Shown here in pieces: positions 25,337 to 34,308 of a stretch of DNA of 64,000 nt; the stretch's first letter is position 1; each line of letters starts with the position of its first letter. Source of the stretch: Neptunomonas concharum (GTDB lineage Bacteria; Pseudomonadota; Gammaproteobacteria; Pseudomonadales; Balneatricaceae); assembly GCF_008630635.1 (NCBI RefSeq), contig NZ_CP043869.1, forward strand, positions 1,364,001 to 1,428,000, written 5' to 3'. The notes beneath the pieces are model-generated. The model did not search any database. It saw nothing but the letters and a program-made list of their open reading frames with translations, and was not told the DNA's origin. A program made the position numbers and the translations under genes.

Positions 25337-27958
25337 ATGACACTAGATCGAAGCAAAACTAAAAGCTGGTTCCAATTTCTATACGGCCTTTTATCTATTC
25401 TAATGCTGCTGGCATTGCTGGCGTTTGGATTTGCTACGTGGAAGGATGTAGAAGTCCAAGCCAATAATACTTTGTTGCCTCATAACGCCACTTTAAGTAG
25501 CGTTGTCGGTCGTTTTTTTCAGCATCAGGACAAGTTGCTTGGCGGGTTGGCCAGTTCAATATTATCTGAACAAAATGAAGACGGTGTGATTCAAACGCGC
25601 TTAAACGATGTGTTGTTAGCAACACCTCAAATGCGTGTTTTAGCGGTGATAGATATTAAGGGGAGAGTATTAGCAACAACAGGAAATCTGCAAACGTTAG
25701 AGTGGAGAGATCTTTTTGATGCTGAACAACAAACCATTGGTAGGCCATTTCGGCCCACATTTGTCAGCGAAACGCTTTTGCCTATGCGTAAAGCTATTCT
25801 CAATGAGAAAGGGGCGAAGCTAGGCTATGTTGTAGCTGCGTACCGTCTTCTGGGAAATAATGCTATCTGGCAAGAAGCGGAAGAGAGCGAAAGAAATCGA
25901 CGATCCCTTGTTGTTGGAGATGATGGCCGAGTTTATTTGTCCTACCCTGAGTCTGACACGTTCTGGCAAAGCTTTGTATCTTCTAAAGTAGAAGATGATT
26001 TCTTAAATAGGTTGAAAGAACTTGCTCAGGATAAAGGCCGTTCAGCCTCATCAAATGTTTCCTACCAAGATGAAGAACTTCTTATTACGGCAAGTCGTCT
26101 TGATGAGTATGGTCTGTTTATCGTAAGCGGTATTCAAAATACGGACCTTCTTTCTCTTTGGCTTGAAAGGATGAAGTTTGTAACCTTATCCGTATTAATC
26201 TTCCTTGCTGCGGGATTATTAGTATTCAGAGTGATTCTGCACCGTGCAACTAAGTTTGAATCGGCTCGGAATGAAGCTGAAAGTAACGTTTTTAAGCTCT
26301 CGAAAGCGATTGATCAAAGTCCCAGCAGTGTGATTGTGACGGATGAACATTGGGTCGTGGAATATGCCAATAAACGACTGAGTGGAGGCTCAGAAGAGCC
26401 TATACAAATAGAATCAGGGAATGCCTTGCTGGATTCATTCCCTCACAATCTATTGCAGGCAGAAGTTAAAGCCATCTCTGAGCATTTAGCCCACGGTGGG
26501 AGCTGGTATGGAGAGCGTCGAGCGAAAGAGCAGAAGCTATGGTTCTCATTTTCTATCAGTTCAATGCACAATGATAAAGGTAACGTCAATAACTATGTCA
26601 TTGTTACGCAAGATATTACTGAGCGAAAACAAGCAGAAGTTCGTCTTTATAAACAAGCTAACTTCGATGCGTTGACAGGATTGCCCAACAGAAGAAGAAC
26701 ACATGATTTACTAGGTGAAGCGCTAAAAAGTGCATGGAAGAATAGCTTAAATGTTGCTGTGTTATATATGGATGTAGACAACTTCAAGCAAATTAACGAT
26801 ACATTTGGTCACCTTTTAGGTGACCAAATGCTACAGCTTATTGCTGTAAGGCTTCAGCAAATCGTAGGTCAGGATGCTATTGCCTGTCACATGAGTGGTG
26901 ACGAATTCTTGGTATTTATGAACTTTGAGTCGGATGACGATGTTATCGCCATGGCTGAAAAAATCATGGACGTGATGAAACAGCCGGTATTACTCGAAAG
27001 TAAGCGGCTCTTTATATCGGTGAGTGTCGGTGTTTCTCGTTATCCTGAAGATAGTGATGACGTGCTAGGGTTGCTCAAACATGCGGATATAGCACTTTAT
27101 GAATCAAAAAATAAAGGTCGTCGCTGTTATAGTTTCTTCAGTAAAGAGTTGGATGCAAGGAATAAACGCAAAGTTGAGTTAGAAACCGAAATCCGCCATG
27201 CGCTTACGAATAAAGAGCTCTTCATGGTTTACCAAACCAAAAACCTGATTGGAAATAAAGAGGTATATGGTTTTGAAGCCCTGATGCGCTGGCAAAGCCC
27301 GCGATTGGGATTTGTAAGCCCCGAAGAGTTTATTACGGCTGCAGAAGAGATAGGTGTTATTGATAAACTGGGTGAGTTTGCGCTTATGCAAGCGTGTATG
27401 GACTTAAAAAAATACCAAATGCTTGTTAGTCAAACATTAACGATGGCAGTTAATGTCTCTATGCATCAGTTAACTAACTCAGATATTGTCGAAACGGTGA
27501 AGCACGTCATAGAGGAAACAGGCATTAATCCCTCAGTTCTAGAGCTTGAGATAACAGAATCTCTTTTGGCACAAAGCTTGGAAGAGGTTCAGCCAGTTTT
27601 AAATCGCTTACTGGAGCTTGGTGTCTCGCTTAGTATTGATGACTTTGGCACCGGTTATAGTTCGCTTAGTTACTTAACCAGGTTCCCTGTCTCCGCGCTT
27701 AAAATTGATCGCTGCTTTGTGAAAGATATGGTGGAGAATCGTAGTGATGCAACGTTAACACACACCGTTATCACTATGGCGCATAAGCTGGGTTTACGAG
27801 TCGTTGCTGAAGGGATTGAAGATGAAGACCAATTAGCACTGCTTAGGGTGTATGGGTGCGATATCGGACAAGGATACTTCTTTACCAAACCCCTTAACTT
27901 TAATGATATGAGCACTCATCTGAAAGGGCGGCAAGAGAAGCCAGATTGGGCAATTTAA
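25337..27958 (+). CDS. Membrane GGDEF-EAL c-di-GMP enzyme with PAS domain
   Basis: An 873-residue protein. Transmembrane segments at about 11-34 and 275-297 enclose a periplasmic sensor region. A PAS domain (about 310-430), GGDEF (about 440-600) and EAL (about 610-865) follow. The cyclase motif is SGDEF (a variant of GGDEF often active), and the RxxD inhibitory site is absent (VGQD). The EAL side looks catalytically complete: EALMRW, NVS, ELEITES, DDFGTGYSS, LKID, AEGIED. It could therefore be bifunctional, but the direction cannot be told from sequence. Confidence 0.92.
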   Translation: MTLDRSKTKSWFQFLYGLLSILMLLALLAFGFATWKDVEVQANNTLLPHNATLSSVVGRFFQHQDKLLGGLASSILSEQNEDGVIQTRLNDVLLATPQMRVLAVIDIKGRVLATTGNLQTLEWRDLFDAEQQTIGRPFRPTFVSETLLPMRKAILNEKGAKLGYVVAAYRLLGNNAIWQEAEESERNRRSLVVGDDGRVYLSYPESDTFWQSFVSSKVEDDFLNRLKELAQDKGRSASSNVSYQDEELLITASRLDEYGLFIVSGIQNTDLLSLWLERMKFVTLSVLIFLAAGLLVFRVILHRATKFESARNEAESNVFKLSKAIDQSPSSVIVTDEHWVVEYANKRLSGGSEEPIQIESGNALLDSFPHNLLQAEVKAISEHLAHGGSWYGERRAKEQKLWFSFSISSMHNDKGNVNNYVIVTQDITERKQAEVRLYKQANFDALTGLPNRRRTHDLLGEALKSAWKNSLNVAVLYMDVDNFKQINDTFGHLLGDQMLQLIAVRLQQIVGQDAIACHMSGDEFLVFMNFESDDDVIAMAEKIMDVMKQPVLLESKRLFISVSVGVSRYPEDSDDVLGLLKHADIALYESKNKGRRCYSFFSKELDARNKRKVELETEIRHALTNKELFMVYQTKNLIGNKEVYGFEALMRWQSPRLGFVSPEEFITAAEEIGVIDKLGEFALMQACMDLKKYQMLVSQTLTMAVNVSMHQLTNSDIVETVKHVIEETGINPSVLELEITESLLAQSLEEVQPVLNRLLELGVSLSIDDFGTGYSSLSYLTRFPVSALKIDRCFVKDMVENRSDATLTHTVITMAHKLGLRVVAEGIEDEDQLALLRVYGCDIGQGYFFTKPLNFNDMSTHLKGRQEKPDWAI

Positions 27959-27960
27959 GC

Positions 27961-27997
27961 AATAGCTATTGAAGGAAGTTATCCTGCAATAGCTATT
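27961..27997. terminator. Convergent hairpin after the GGDEF-EAL gene
   Basis: Two copies of AATAGCTATT (27961-27970 and 27988-27997), each self-complementary, pair with an inner AGGA/TCCT stem. It separates convergent genes. Confidence 0.55.
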
Positions 27998-28000
27998 CAA

Positions 28001-28534
28001 TCACCACATAAGGTCGTCAGGTATTTGGAAGGCAGCGTAGGGATCGTCTTCGCATACCTCTTTGCTTTTTATTCTAAATAACCAAGTTGGCTGGCGTTGC
28101 TCAACTCGATCTGCAATATCTGATGGAACCATATGATATTGCTCATCACTCTTACAGATAATAAGTCGGCCACGGGCTAACAGATCCTGTTGTTGTGGCG
28201 TGACATAGAGAGTTTTAACGAGTTTCCCGTCTACAAAACGGTAACTTACTTCAGCCTCTGGGTCTTTTCTAACTTTATGAGCTTCGATTAGTTGTTTGGC
28301 TTCAGCCTCTGAAGCTTTTTGAGCCTTATCTTGCTCCCGTTGTAAATTCAGCTGCCTATCACGTTCTTGTTTCTCTTGACGGCTTTGGAGGACTGTTTGG
28401 CTCTGGGCTGCTGGTTCAGATTGCTTACTAGCTTTCTTTTTGTTTTTCCGTTTGTCTGCTTTGACTTTATTTGCTTGCTGCTTGCTAGCTAAGCCAGCTT
28501 TTAGGAGCTGGTCTTGAAGTGAAATCGCCATCAT
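28001..28534 (-). CDS. DUF2058 family protein (YaiL-like)
   Basis: A 177-residue, highly charged protein beginning AISLQDQLLKAGLASKQQANKVKADKRK, the DUF2058/YaiL signature, with a long Lys/Gln/Glu-rich coiled segment (about 25-95) and a conserved C-terminal domain ending PDDLMW. It is nucleoid/RNA-associated in some descriptions; a precise role is not established. ATG 28534 follows an AGG ribosome site; an upstream TTG is possible. Confidence 0.85.
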   Translation of the reverse strand: MMAISLQDQLLKAGLASKQQANKVKADKRKNKKKASKQSEPAAQSQTVLQSRQEKQERDRQLNLQREQDKAQKASEAEAKQLIEAHKVRKDPEAEVSYRFVDGKLVKTLYVTPQQQDLLARGRLIICKSDEQYHMVPSDIADRVEQRQPTWLFRIKSKEVCEDDPYAAFQIPDDLMW

Positions 28535-28651
28535 CAACTACCTGCTATGAATGAAGGCGCCAATATACCATAGCCATTAAAAATATCATGAGGAGCTATA
28601 AAGAAAAAAAGCTTAAGCGTATAGTTGGTCATCTGTTAGATGGGGGTATGT

Positions 28652-29278
28652 ATGCTGGAAGGTCAATTTATTACGTTCTTGATAGCAATCACATTGCTAA
28701 CAATATCACCTGGTGTTGACACACTTTTAGTGATGAGAAATACGGCGAGAGGTGGCTGGAAAGATGGCTTGGTAACAAGCTTGGGTATCTGTAGTGGCTT
28801 GTTTGTGCATGCCGCTGTTTCAGCTGTGGGTATTTCAGTTATTCTACTTCAGTCTGCTTGGGCATTTAACGCGTTAAAGTTTGCCGGTGCTCTATACTTA
28901 ATTTGGTTGGGGATCCAAAGTATTAGAAACTTGAAAGCATTGCCTATGGACCAAGTCCGTGGGGTTGGGGCGCGAACAACGAGTTGGACTCGCTCAATAA
29001 GGGAGGGGCTTCTCTCAAATGTCCTTAACCCTAAAACTATTGTTTTCTATATGGCGTTTTTACCTCAGTTTATTTCGCCCACACAGAGTCCTATGGTGCA
29101 GTCACTTTTTATGGCAGGGATTCACTTTGTGATCGGTCTTGTATGGCTGGGTATCTTAACCGTAGTGGTTTGTCGCCTTAAAAGTTTTGGGGCTAGTTCA
29201 GGTATTGAGAAGTGGGTGCAAGGAATCACCGGTGGAGTAATGATCTTATTAGGTATAAAGCTTGCTGTTGATAAGTGA
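28652..29278 (+). CDS. LysE/RhtB family amino-acid exporter
   Basis: A 208-residue inner-membrane protein with about six hydrophobic segments and the family's N-terminal pattern (LLTISPGVDTLLVMRNTARGGWKDG) and KPKT-like NVLNPKTIVFYMAF. Substrates of this family are amino acids such as threonine, homoserine or lysine; this one cannot be specified. ATG 28652 is preferred, with GGGGG upstream. Confidence 0.9.
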   Translation: MLEGQFITFLIAITLLTISPGVDTLLVMRNTARGGWKDGLVTSLGICSGLFVHAAVSAVGISVILLQSAWAFNALKFAGALYLIWLGIQSIRNLKALPMDQVRGVGARTTSWTRSIREGLLSNVLNPKTIVFYMAFLPQFISPTQSPMVQSLFMAGIHFVIGLVWLGILTVVVCRLKSFGASSGIEKWVQGITGGVMILLGIKLAVDK

Positions 29279-29289
29279 GGTCTGTTTAA

Positions 29290-29311
29290 AGCGGATGATA
29301 TCTCATCCGCT
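29290..29311. terminator. Convergent hairpin after the LysE gene
   Basis: AGCGGATGA-TATC-TCATCCGCT is an exact dyad between convergent genes. The T tract is poor on both sides. Confidence 0.5.
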
Positions 29312-29328
29312 CACTTATAAAAACGGTA

Positions 29329-29541
29329 CTATACTCTATATTCAGGTATATCCTCAAAACTATAGCTAATCTGCTTTTTGAGGCGTCTTTCTTCTAGCAC
29401 ATCTTCAATATCTTTACGTCTTTTTCCGTTGAAGCTGTTGCGTTTCTTGTGCTTGATAAACTCTTCTTCTTCCAATAAGTCATCTTCCCAGTCGTCCATG
29501 TCTTCAGAAGGGATTTTTTCAACACGTATTTTTGTGCTCAT
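29329..29541 (-). CDS. PA3496-family small protein, copy 1
   Basis: A 70-residue acidic protein with a charged middle (DDWEDDLLEEEEF) and the C-terminal K(R)RKDIEDVLEERRLKKQIS pattern of the PA3496 family (described as putative envelope-integrity proteins). Its paralogue lies at 29722. A palindrome (29588-29606) precedes it. Confidence 0.65.
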   Translation of the reverse strand: MSTKIRVEKIPSEDMDDWEDDLLEEEEFIKHKKRNSFNGKRRKDIEDVLEERRLKKQISYSFEDIPEYRV

Positions 29542-29587
29542 CTAGGGTTATCTCGATATAAGATGGAAAAGCATAGTTACTATTTAA

Positions 29588-29606
29588 AGTTCTCTCTTTG
29601 AGAACT
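29588..29606. promoter_or_regulatory. Palindrome between the PA3496-family genes
   Basis: AGTTCTC-TCTTT-GAGAACT is a perfect 7-base dyad about 50 bases upstream of the first copy. It could be an operator or a weak terminator of the second copy. Confidence 0.35.
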
Positions 29607-29721
29607 CACGATGTTTGGCGAATATATCTTGCTTAGTTTGAAAATAAGAAATTAATTTTTTAAATTGAAGTATCGTTTTTTACAAAATTAAATTTATCAG
29701 TTGTATGAGAAGGTCGAACGA

Positions 29722-29916
29722 CTACATCTCATCATCGAAAATCTCACTAATACTGCGTTTGAGTGCTCTTGCTTCAAGCATCTCTTCGATATTTTTTCGA
29801 AGACTTCTTCTAGTGTTTTTCTGGGTGCTTATAAAGCCTATTTCATCAAACTCTTCTCCATCAAAGCTTTCAAAGTCATCAATTGAATCATCGTTTTTTG
29901 ATATCTTATCTCTCAT
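29722..29916 (-). CDS. PA3496-family small protein, copy 2
   Basis: A 64-residue protein with an acidic N-terminal half (DDSIDDFESFDGEEFDE) and a basic RRSLRKNIEEMLEARALKRSIS segment parallel to that of copy 1. GGGAG precedes ATG 29916. The two copies share the charge layout and the terminal helix but little else, so the duplication is old. Confidence 0.62.
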   Translation of the reverse strand: MRDKISKNDDSIDDFESFDGEEFDEIGFISTQKNTRRSLRKNIEEMLEARALKRSISEIFDDEM

Positions 29917-30052
29917 TAAAGACTCCCTAGCATATGCATGCTGTAGTTTTGTAAAAGCCTTATATGACTAATAATTAGCAGTGGAGCGGTATGCTGTAAA
30001 ATGAATTTTTTTAAAAGAGAGTTGGTTTTTTTTGAAAAAATATCAATAAAAA

Positions 30053-30075
30053 AGCGGACCTGAGTCCGCTGAAAT
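30053..30075 (-). terminator. Terminator of the hupE gene
   Basis: AGCGGAC-CTGA-GTCCGCT, followed on the minus strand by TTTTTATTG. It ends hupE transcription. Confidence 0.8.
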
Positions 30076-30104
30076 GTTTCTATTGGGTGATGTGGTAAAG
30101 GTGC

Positions 30105-30683
30105 TTAGCTCAAAGAAAATACTGTGAGTACGCTGCCTGCTAATGCCAGCATAATACTAGGTATCTTTACTAGGTAAGGTTTGAGTGTTAGCGGTAGTAA
30201 TTGACCCAGTATTTGCAGGAGTAAAGAGCACACAGTAAAACCTATTAGGTATAAGACTGATATGCCTGCCTGCATCTCAGAACCATGAGCAAAGCCATGA
30301 TGAAGTACAAAGAAAATAATGACATAGAGCGATAGCCTAGCATTAAGTCTGGCAGCAAACAGACTAAATAAACTGATGATTAATATCGAAGCTGCAAGTG
30401 TTGGTTCCAACAAAGGGTAGAAAGGTAATAAGTAGGAGATTATAAACCCAACAAATAAGGAGCCTGCAATGATAGCTAGAGTGGCTGGCTTATTGAACAC
30501 TTTCTGCTGGCTGCTCCATAACCCAATTGCAATCATTGCTAATAGATGATCTAAGCCAATTAGTGGATGTAACAGGCCTGAGAGCAGGCTGGCGTTAATC
30601 GTTTCTGTTGAATGCGCATAGGCTGAGGACTGAAAAAGTAAAACCAAAGCTATAGCCTGACATAGTATAGAAAGACGTTTCAT
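30105..30683 (-). CDS. HupE/UreJ family nickel/cobalt transporter-like protein
   Basis: A 192-residue inner-membrane protein with a signal-like N-terminus (ending AYAHS) and about six spans. The HPLIGLDHLLAMIAIGLW motif (His-Pro and Asp-His) is the HupE/UreJ metal signature, and a second His set lies in LHHGFAHGSEM. Relatives import nickel or cobalt for hydrogenase or urease. None of those genes is in the window, so metal and purpose are unknown. Confidence 0.85.
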   Translation of the reverse strand: MKRLSILCQAIALVLLFQSSAYAHSTETINASLLSGLLHPLIGLDHLLAMIAIGLWSSQQKVFNKPATLAIIAGSLFVGFIISYLLPFYPLLEPTLAASILIISLFSLFAARLNARLSLYVIIFFVLHHGFAHGSEMQAGISVLYLIGFTVCSLLLQILGQLLPLTLKPYLVKIPSIMLALAGSVLTVFSLS

Positions 30684-31036
30684 GTAGCTGACCCTATGTA
30701 ATTTTATGTTTTATATGACTAAGCAAAATTCATACCTGATAAGTTTGATTGGTGCGCAGGAGCCTATACTAGAGGAGTTTGCTAGCCCTACATAAAGAAT
30801 TGGATTCTGATTCGCATCATTTCGATGCTAACCCGTTTCACATTGAAGAACAAAAGTGGAAACTAAGTTGCCTGATTGTGGTTTTATTGTGCGAAGCAGC
30901 ATTTTTAATGCATTTCTTTGATCTGATTCATTATTCACAGTACTTTAATTATTTTGCAACTGCGTAATTTATACGTAAGTTGTATACTGTATGGATCGTT
31001 TATGAAGCAATGCGACACCCTTTGGAGAGTCAGACG
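30684..31036. other. Intergenic region before the Pat-type gene
   Basis: 353 bases between divergent genes. It holds a possible 62-codon frame at 30779-30967 with a hydrophobic stretch, starting TTG, which is not supported by a convincing ribosome site. No hairpin or clear promoter was seen. Confidence 0.4.
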
Positions 31037-33775
31037 GTGAGTACGAGATACCTGAAACGTTTTTTTAAACCCAAATCTATAGCTATTTTTGGCGCATCCG
31101 AAAAAAGTGGGAGTATGGGAGGTATTGTTATCCAGAACTTGCTTGATAGTGAGTATCCCGGAGAGATGATGGCCATAAACCCAGAAGGGTATGACTCCGT
31201 TTATGGCGTTCCCTGCTATGACAGAATCTCTGCGCTCCCGCAAATGCCTGATCTTGCCATTATTTGCTCCCCTTCGGATACAGTGCCGGACATTATTCGA
31301 AAACTCGGGGCTAATATGGTGAAAGCCGCCATGATATTAACCGGTGGTTTGTCTGTTAAGAATGACCCATTGGTTAAGAGTTTAACTGAGCGAGTTAGAG
31401 ATGCAGCTCGTCCTTATGGTATACGCATTCTTGGACCAGACTGTATGGGTTTATTGGTTCCTGGTTCAAAAATGAACGCCAGCTACTCCCATATCAACAT
31501 CAAGAAGGGGAAAGTTGCTTATATTGGTCAATCAGGGCTGCTGGGAACCGCGATGATTGATTGGGCCAATGGGCAGGAGATAGGCTTCTCACATTTTCTG
31601 ACGCTAGGCGATGGCGCTGATGTGGACCTTCCTTCTGTTATTGATTATGTGGCCCAAGACCCCTACACCCACGCGATCTTGCTTCAGCTGGATCGTGTAG
31701 TCGGTTCCTCTCGTAATTTTATTTCAGCGCTAAGGTCGGCTTCGAGAAATAAGCTGGTGCTAGTGCTCAAGTCCGATATCGTATCCAGCGGTGATACTCA
31801 ACAGCGGTTGGCCCCGGGTATCCCTGACGAGGATATGGTCTATGATGCAGCGTTGCGTAGGGCAGGGGTTGTGCGTGTAGATACCTCTGACCAGTTATTT
31901 AATGCGTTAGAAACACTGTCGCGGATGAAACCATTACGTGGTGAGCGGTTGGCCATTCTCTGTAATGGAATGGGACCCAATGCCTTAGCAACCGATCGTT
32001 TGCTAAAAAGCGGAGGAAAGCTTGCTTCTTTGAGTGAAGAAACACTCGATAACTTAGCCAATGTTTTACCGCCTAACTGGAGTCGAACAAATCCTATAGA
32101 TCTGAATGCGGACGCTACGCCTGAGCGTTTTACGGCGGTAATGGATATATTGTCAAAAGATAAAGAGGTTGATGCGATACTCTCAATTCATGCCCCAACA
32201 CGTATGGCACCCAGTGTTGAGACGGCAGACGAAGTTGTCAAAGTTGCTCGAAAATCAGCAAGAAATGTATTGACCTGCTGGATGGGGCGGGCTACCGCTA
32301 TCGAAGCTCGTAATCACTGTAATGCGGCGAATGTTGCGACGTTTATTACCCCCGAAGAAGCGGTTGATGCATTTATGCACATGGTGGATTATCGCCGTAA
32401 CCAAGAGGTTATGCGCCAAACACCAGCTTCATATGTTGAGCAGAATACGCAAAATCATCAACAAGCAAAACAGATCATTGCTGCGGCACTGCACGAGGGG
32501 CGGGATTATTTGACCCATAATGAGGCGTGCGAGCTTTTAAATCAGTACGATATTCCAGTACAAAATAGTTACTATTCGAATGATATCACTGGCGTTGTGG
32601 AGATATCGAAACAGCTGGGTGGTTCGGTTGCTGTAAAAGCCCTGCATCGAGGAAATATCTATCCATTTAGTTATGACGAGAAATCTAATCAGCGTTGGTT
32701 GGACCTTGTGCAAGATGTGTATTCACCTGATGAAGTGCGGCATGCGACTACAAAACTTGCTTACCGAGTGAGTGAGCGTTTTGGTGATGAGGGCGCAATG
32801 GGGTTTTGTGTACAGCAGATGAAGCGAGGGTTTCAGTCGCTGCAAATCAATGTAGGCGTTACGAGAGACCCCACGTTTGGTCCGATGATCGTTTTTGGTG
32901 CTGGTGGTTTCACGGTGGATGTTTTAGCTGATCGACATGTGATGCTACCGCCTGTGAACATGGCACTGGCTAAAGAGTTGGTCATGAATTCTCGCATTTA
33001 TCGGATTATTCAAGAGCATAGCCATCAGCCTGAGCGGGATATAGAACAGCTTGCTGATCTGATATTGAAGCTGTCTGAAATAGTCGTTGATCTTCCCAAT
33101 CTGCACTGCTTGGAGGTCAATCCATTACTGCTCAATAAGTTGGGTATCTTGGCGGTTGATGTGGCAATTTCTATAACACCAGAAAAGTCACGACTTTCAA
33201 TCTCACCTTACCCGGGTGATCTGGAAGAGGCGATTACTTTGAAGCGTTCAGGTCGTCCGGCTGTAATTCGACCTATTCGGGGTGAGGACGAACCTAAGCA
33301 CTTAGAGTTTTATAACTCGCTTAGCCCAGAATCTATTCGAATGCGTTACTTCTATAGCCGAGGTATTCCGTCTCATCAAGAATTGGCTTCATGGACTCAA
33401 ATAGACTATGACAGGGAGATGGCTTTTATTGTGTCTGCTCCTCGATTAGATGGAAGAGGTGCTGAAACCTTAGGTGTTGTCCGTGCTGTCACTGATCCTG
33501 ACAATATTCGTAGCGAGTTCTCTGTTGTTATCCGGGACGACCTTCAAGGTGAAGGCTTGGGCATTATCCTGATGCGTAAAGTGATTGATTACTGCCGTAA
33601 GCGAGGAACGCTTATGATTGAGGGATCGACCCTTCCGACAAATAAGGGGATGCAAGGGCTGGCGCAAAAGCTTGGTTTTAAGAACACTTTCAATATGGAA
33701 GAAGAAGTTGTTGATATGAAGATGATGCTAAATGAGCCGACAGAAGATTGGCAAATCACTCGACTACAGCACTAA
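31037..33775 (+). CDS. Pat-type protein acetyltransferase: ADP-forming acyl-CoA synthetase-like plus GNAT
   Basis: A 912-residue protein. The N-terminal three-quarters resembles ADP-forming acetyl-CoA synthetase alpha and beta subunits (CoA-binding FGASEKSGSMGG near residue 17, ATP-grasp near 490-720). The last 160 residues are a GNAT fold (VIRDDLQGEGLGIILMRKVIDYCRKRG). This is the Pat/YfiQ (Pka) architecture, where the synthetase part is regulatory and the GNAT part acetylates lysines, including acetyl-CoA synthetase. GTG 31037 (GGAG upstream) gives the family's start MSTRYLKRFFKPKSIA. ATG 31010 is an alternative. Confidence 0.9.
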   Translation: MSTRYLKRFFKPKSIAIFGASEKSGSMGGIVIQNLLDSEYPGEMMAINPEGYDSVYGVPCYDRISALPQMPDLAIICSPSDTVPDIIRKLGANMVKAAMILTGGLSVKNDPLVKSLTERVRDAARPYGIRILGPDCMGLLVPGSKMNASYSHINIKKGKVAYIGQSGLLGTAMIDWANGQEIGFSHFLTLGDGADVDLPSVIDYVAQDPYTHAILLQLDRVVGSSRNFISALRSASRNKLVLVLKSDIVSSGDTQQRLAPGIPDEDMVYDAALRRAGVVRVDTSDQLFNALETLSRMKPLRGERLAILCNGMGPNALATDRLLKSGGKLASLSEETLDNLANVLPPNWSRTNPIDLNADATPERFTAVMDILSKDKEVDAILSIHAPTRMAPSVETADEVVKVARKSARNVLTCWMGRATAIEARNHCNAANVATFITPEEAVDAFMHMVDYRRNQEVMRQTPASYVEQNTQNHQQAKQIIAAALHEGRDYLTHNEACELLNQYDIPVQNSYYSNDITGVVEISKQLGGSVAVKALHRGNIYPFSYDEKSNQRWLDLVQDVYSPDEVRHATTKLAYRVSERFGDEGAMGFCVQQMKRGFQSLQINVGVTRDPTFGPMIVFGAGGFTVDVLADRHVMLPPVNMALAKELVMNSRIYRIIQEHSHQPERDIEQLADLILKLSEIVVDLPNLHCLEVNPLLLNKLGILAVDVAISITPEKSRLSISPYPGDLEEAITLKRSGRPAVIRPIRGEDEPKHLEFYNSLSPESIRMRYFYSRGIPSHQELASWTQIDYDREMAFIVSAPRLDGRGAETLGVVRAVTDPDNIRSEFSVVIRDDLQGEGLGIILMRKVIDYCRKRGTLMIEGSTLPTNKGMQGLAQKLGFKNTFNMEEEVVDMKMMLNEPTEDWQITRLQH

Positions 33776-33790
33776 AGCTACAAGCAATCC

Positions 33791-33814
33791 AAAAAGCGCG
33801 TCAAAGCGCTTTTT
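33791..33814. terminator. Bidirectional terminator
   Basis: AAAAAGCGC and GCGCTTTTT arms enclose a six-base loop. It has A and T tracts on both sides and separates convergent genes. Confidence 0.85.
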
Positions 33815-33834
33815 GGGCTTAACCGCATGCTGAG

Positions 33835-34170
33835 TTATACCGTTGGGCAATACATCTCATGTAATGTGTGAATGATGCGCTTAGCGGTATCGCCCGCTAG
33901 AGAATAATAAATGGTTTGAGATTCTCGGCGGGTCTGTACCAAACCGTCGTTTCTCAATACAGCGAGGTGCTGGGATAGGGCAGACTGACTTAGATCCAGG
34001 CAATTATTAAGCTGAGTGACTGATAACTCTTTGCCATCTAAATAGCACAAAATAAGCAAACGGCTCTCATTACCAAGTGCTTTCATTAACTTGGCAGCCC
34101 GAGAGGCGTTAGTCTTCATCATTTCTAGGGTTTCAGCGCTCAGGCTAGGTTCATCTACTGCATTCGCCAA
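33835..34170 (-). CDS. ArsR-family repressor, BigR/YgaV/SqrR-like
   Basis: A 111-residue winged helix regulator. The recognition helix is LSQSALSQHLAVLRNDGLV with TRRESQTIYYSL in the wing. Cysteines 42 (LLILCYL) and 108 (EMYCPTV) stand where BigR/SqrR persulfide sensors hold their reactive pair; C57 is extra. It would derepress targets when reactive sulfur forms a link between the two cysteines. The start is TTG 34170 with GGAG eight bases before. The neighbouring DUF2892 protein matches the E. coli ygaVP pairing. It fits the sox context, but it is 13 kb away. Confidence 0.88.
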   Translation of the reverse strand: MANAVDEPSLSAETLEMMKTNASRAAKLMKALGNESRLLILCYLDGKELSVTQLNNCLDLSQSALSQHLAVLRNDGLVQTRRESQTIYYSLAGDTAKRIIHTLHEMYCPTV

Positions 34171-34198
34171 GCTATGTACTCCGGGTAAAGTATTATTA

Positions 34199-34214
34199 TT
34201 GTACCAGTTTACAA
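34199..34214 (-). promoter_or_regulatory. Candidate promoter/operator of the ArsR gene
   Basis: TTGTA-N6-TACAA forms a dyad, and on the minus strand it includes TGG-TACAAT, an extended -10 element about 30 bases before the TTG start. A repressor binding here could control its own gene. Confidence 0.4.
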
Positions 34215-34280
34215 AAATGTAGCATTTATCTCAATTTCGTAACCTTCTAAAACGGTGACGAGTATCAGTATTTTAATAAA

Positions 34281-34308
34281 AAGGCACCGTACTCGGTGCC
34301 TTAAGTAA
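34281..34308 (-). terminator. Terminator of the DUF2892 gene
   Basis: AAGGCACCG-TACT-CGGTGCCTT (34281-34302) is followed on the minus strand by a T tract (TTTTTATT). It separates this gene from the ArsR gene. Confidence 0.8.

Noticed and set aside
30779-30967. Possible 62-residue membrane protein with a hydrophobic stretch
   Set aside because: TTG start with the AGAGGAG site only two bases away, no recognised family, and unusual composition; possible but unsupported.
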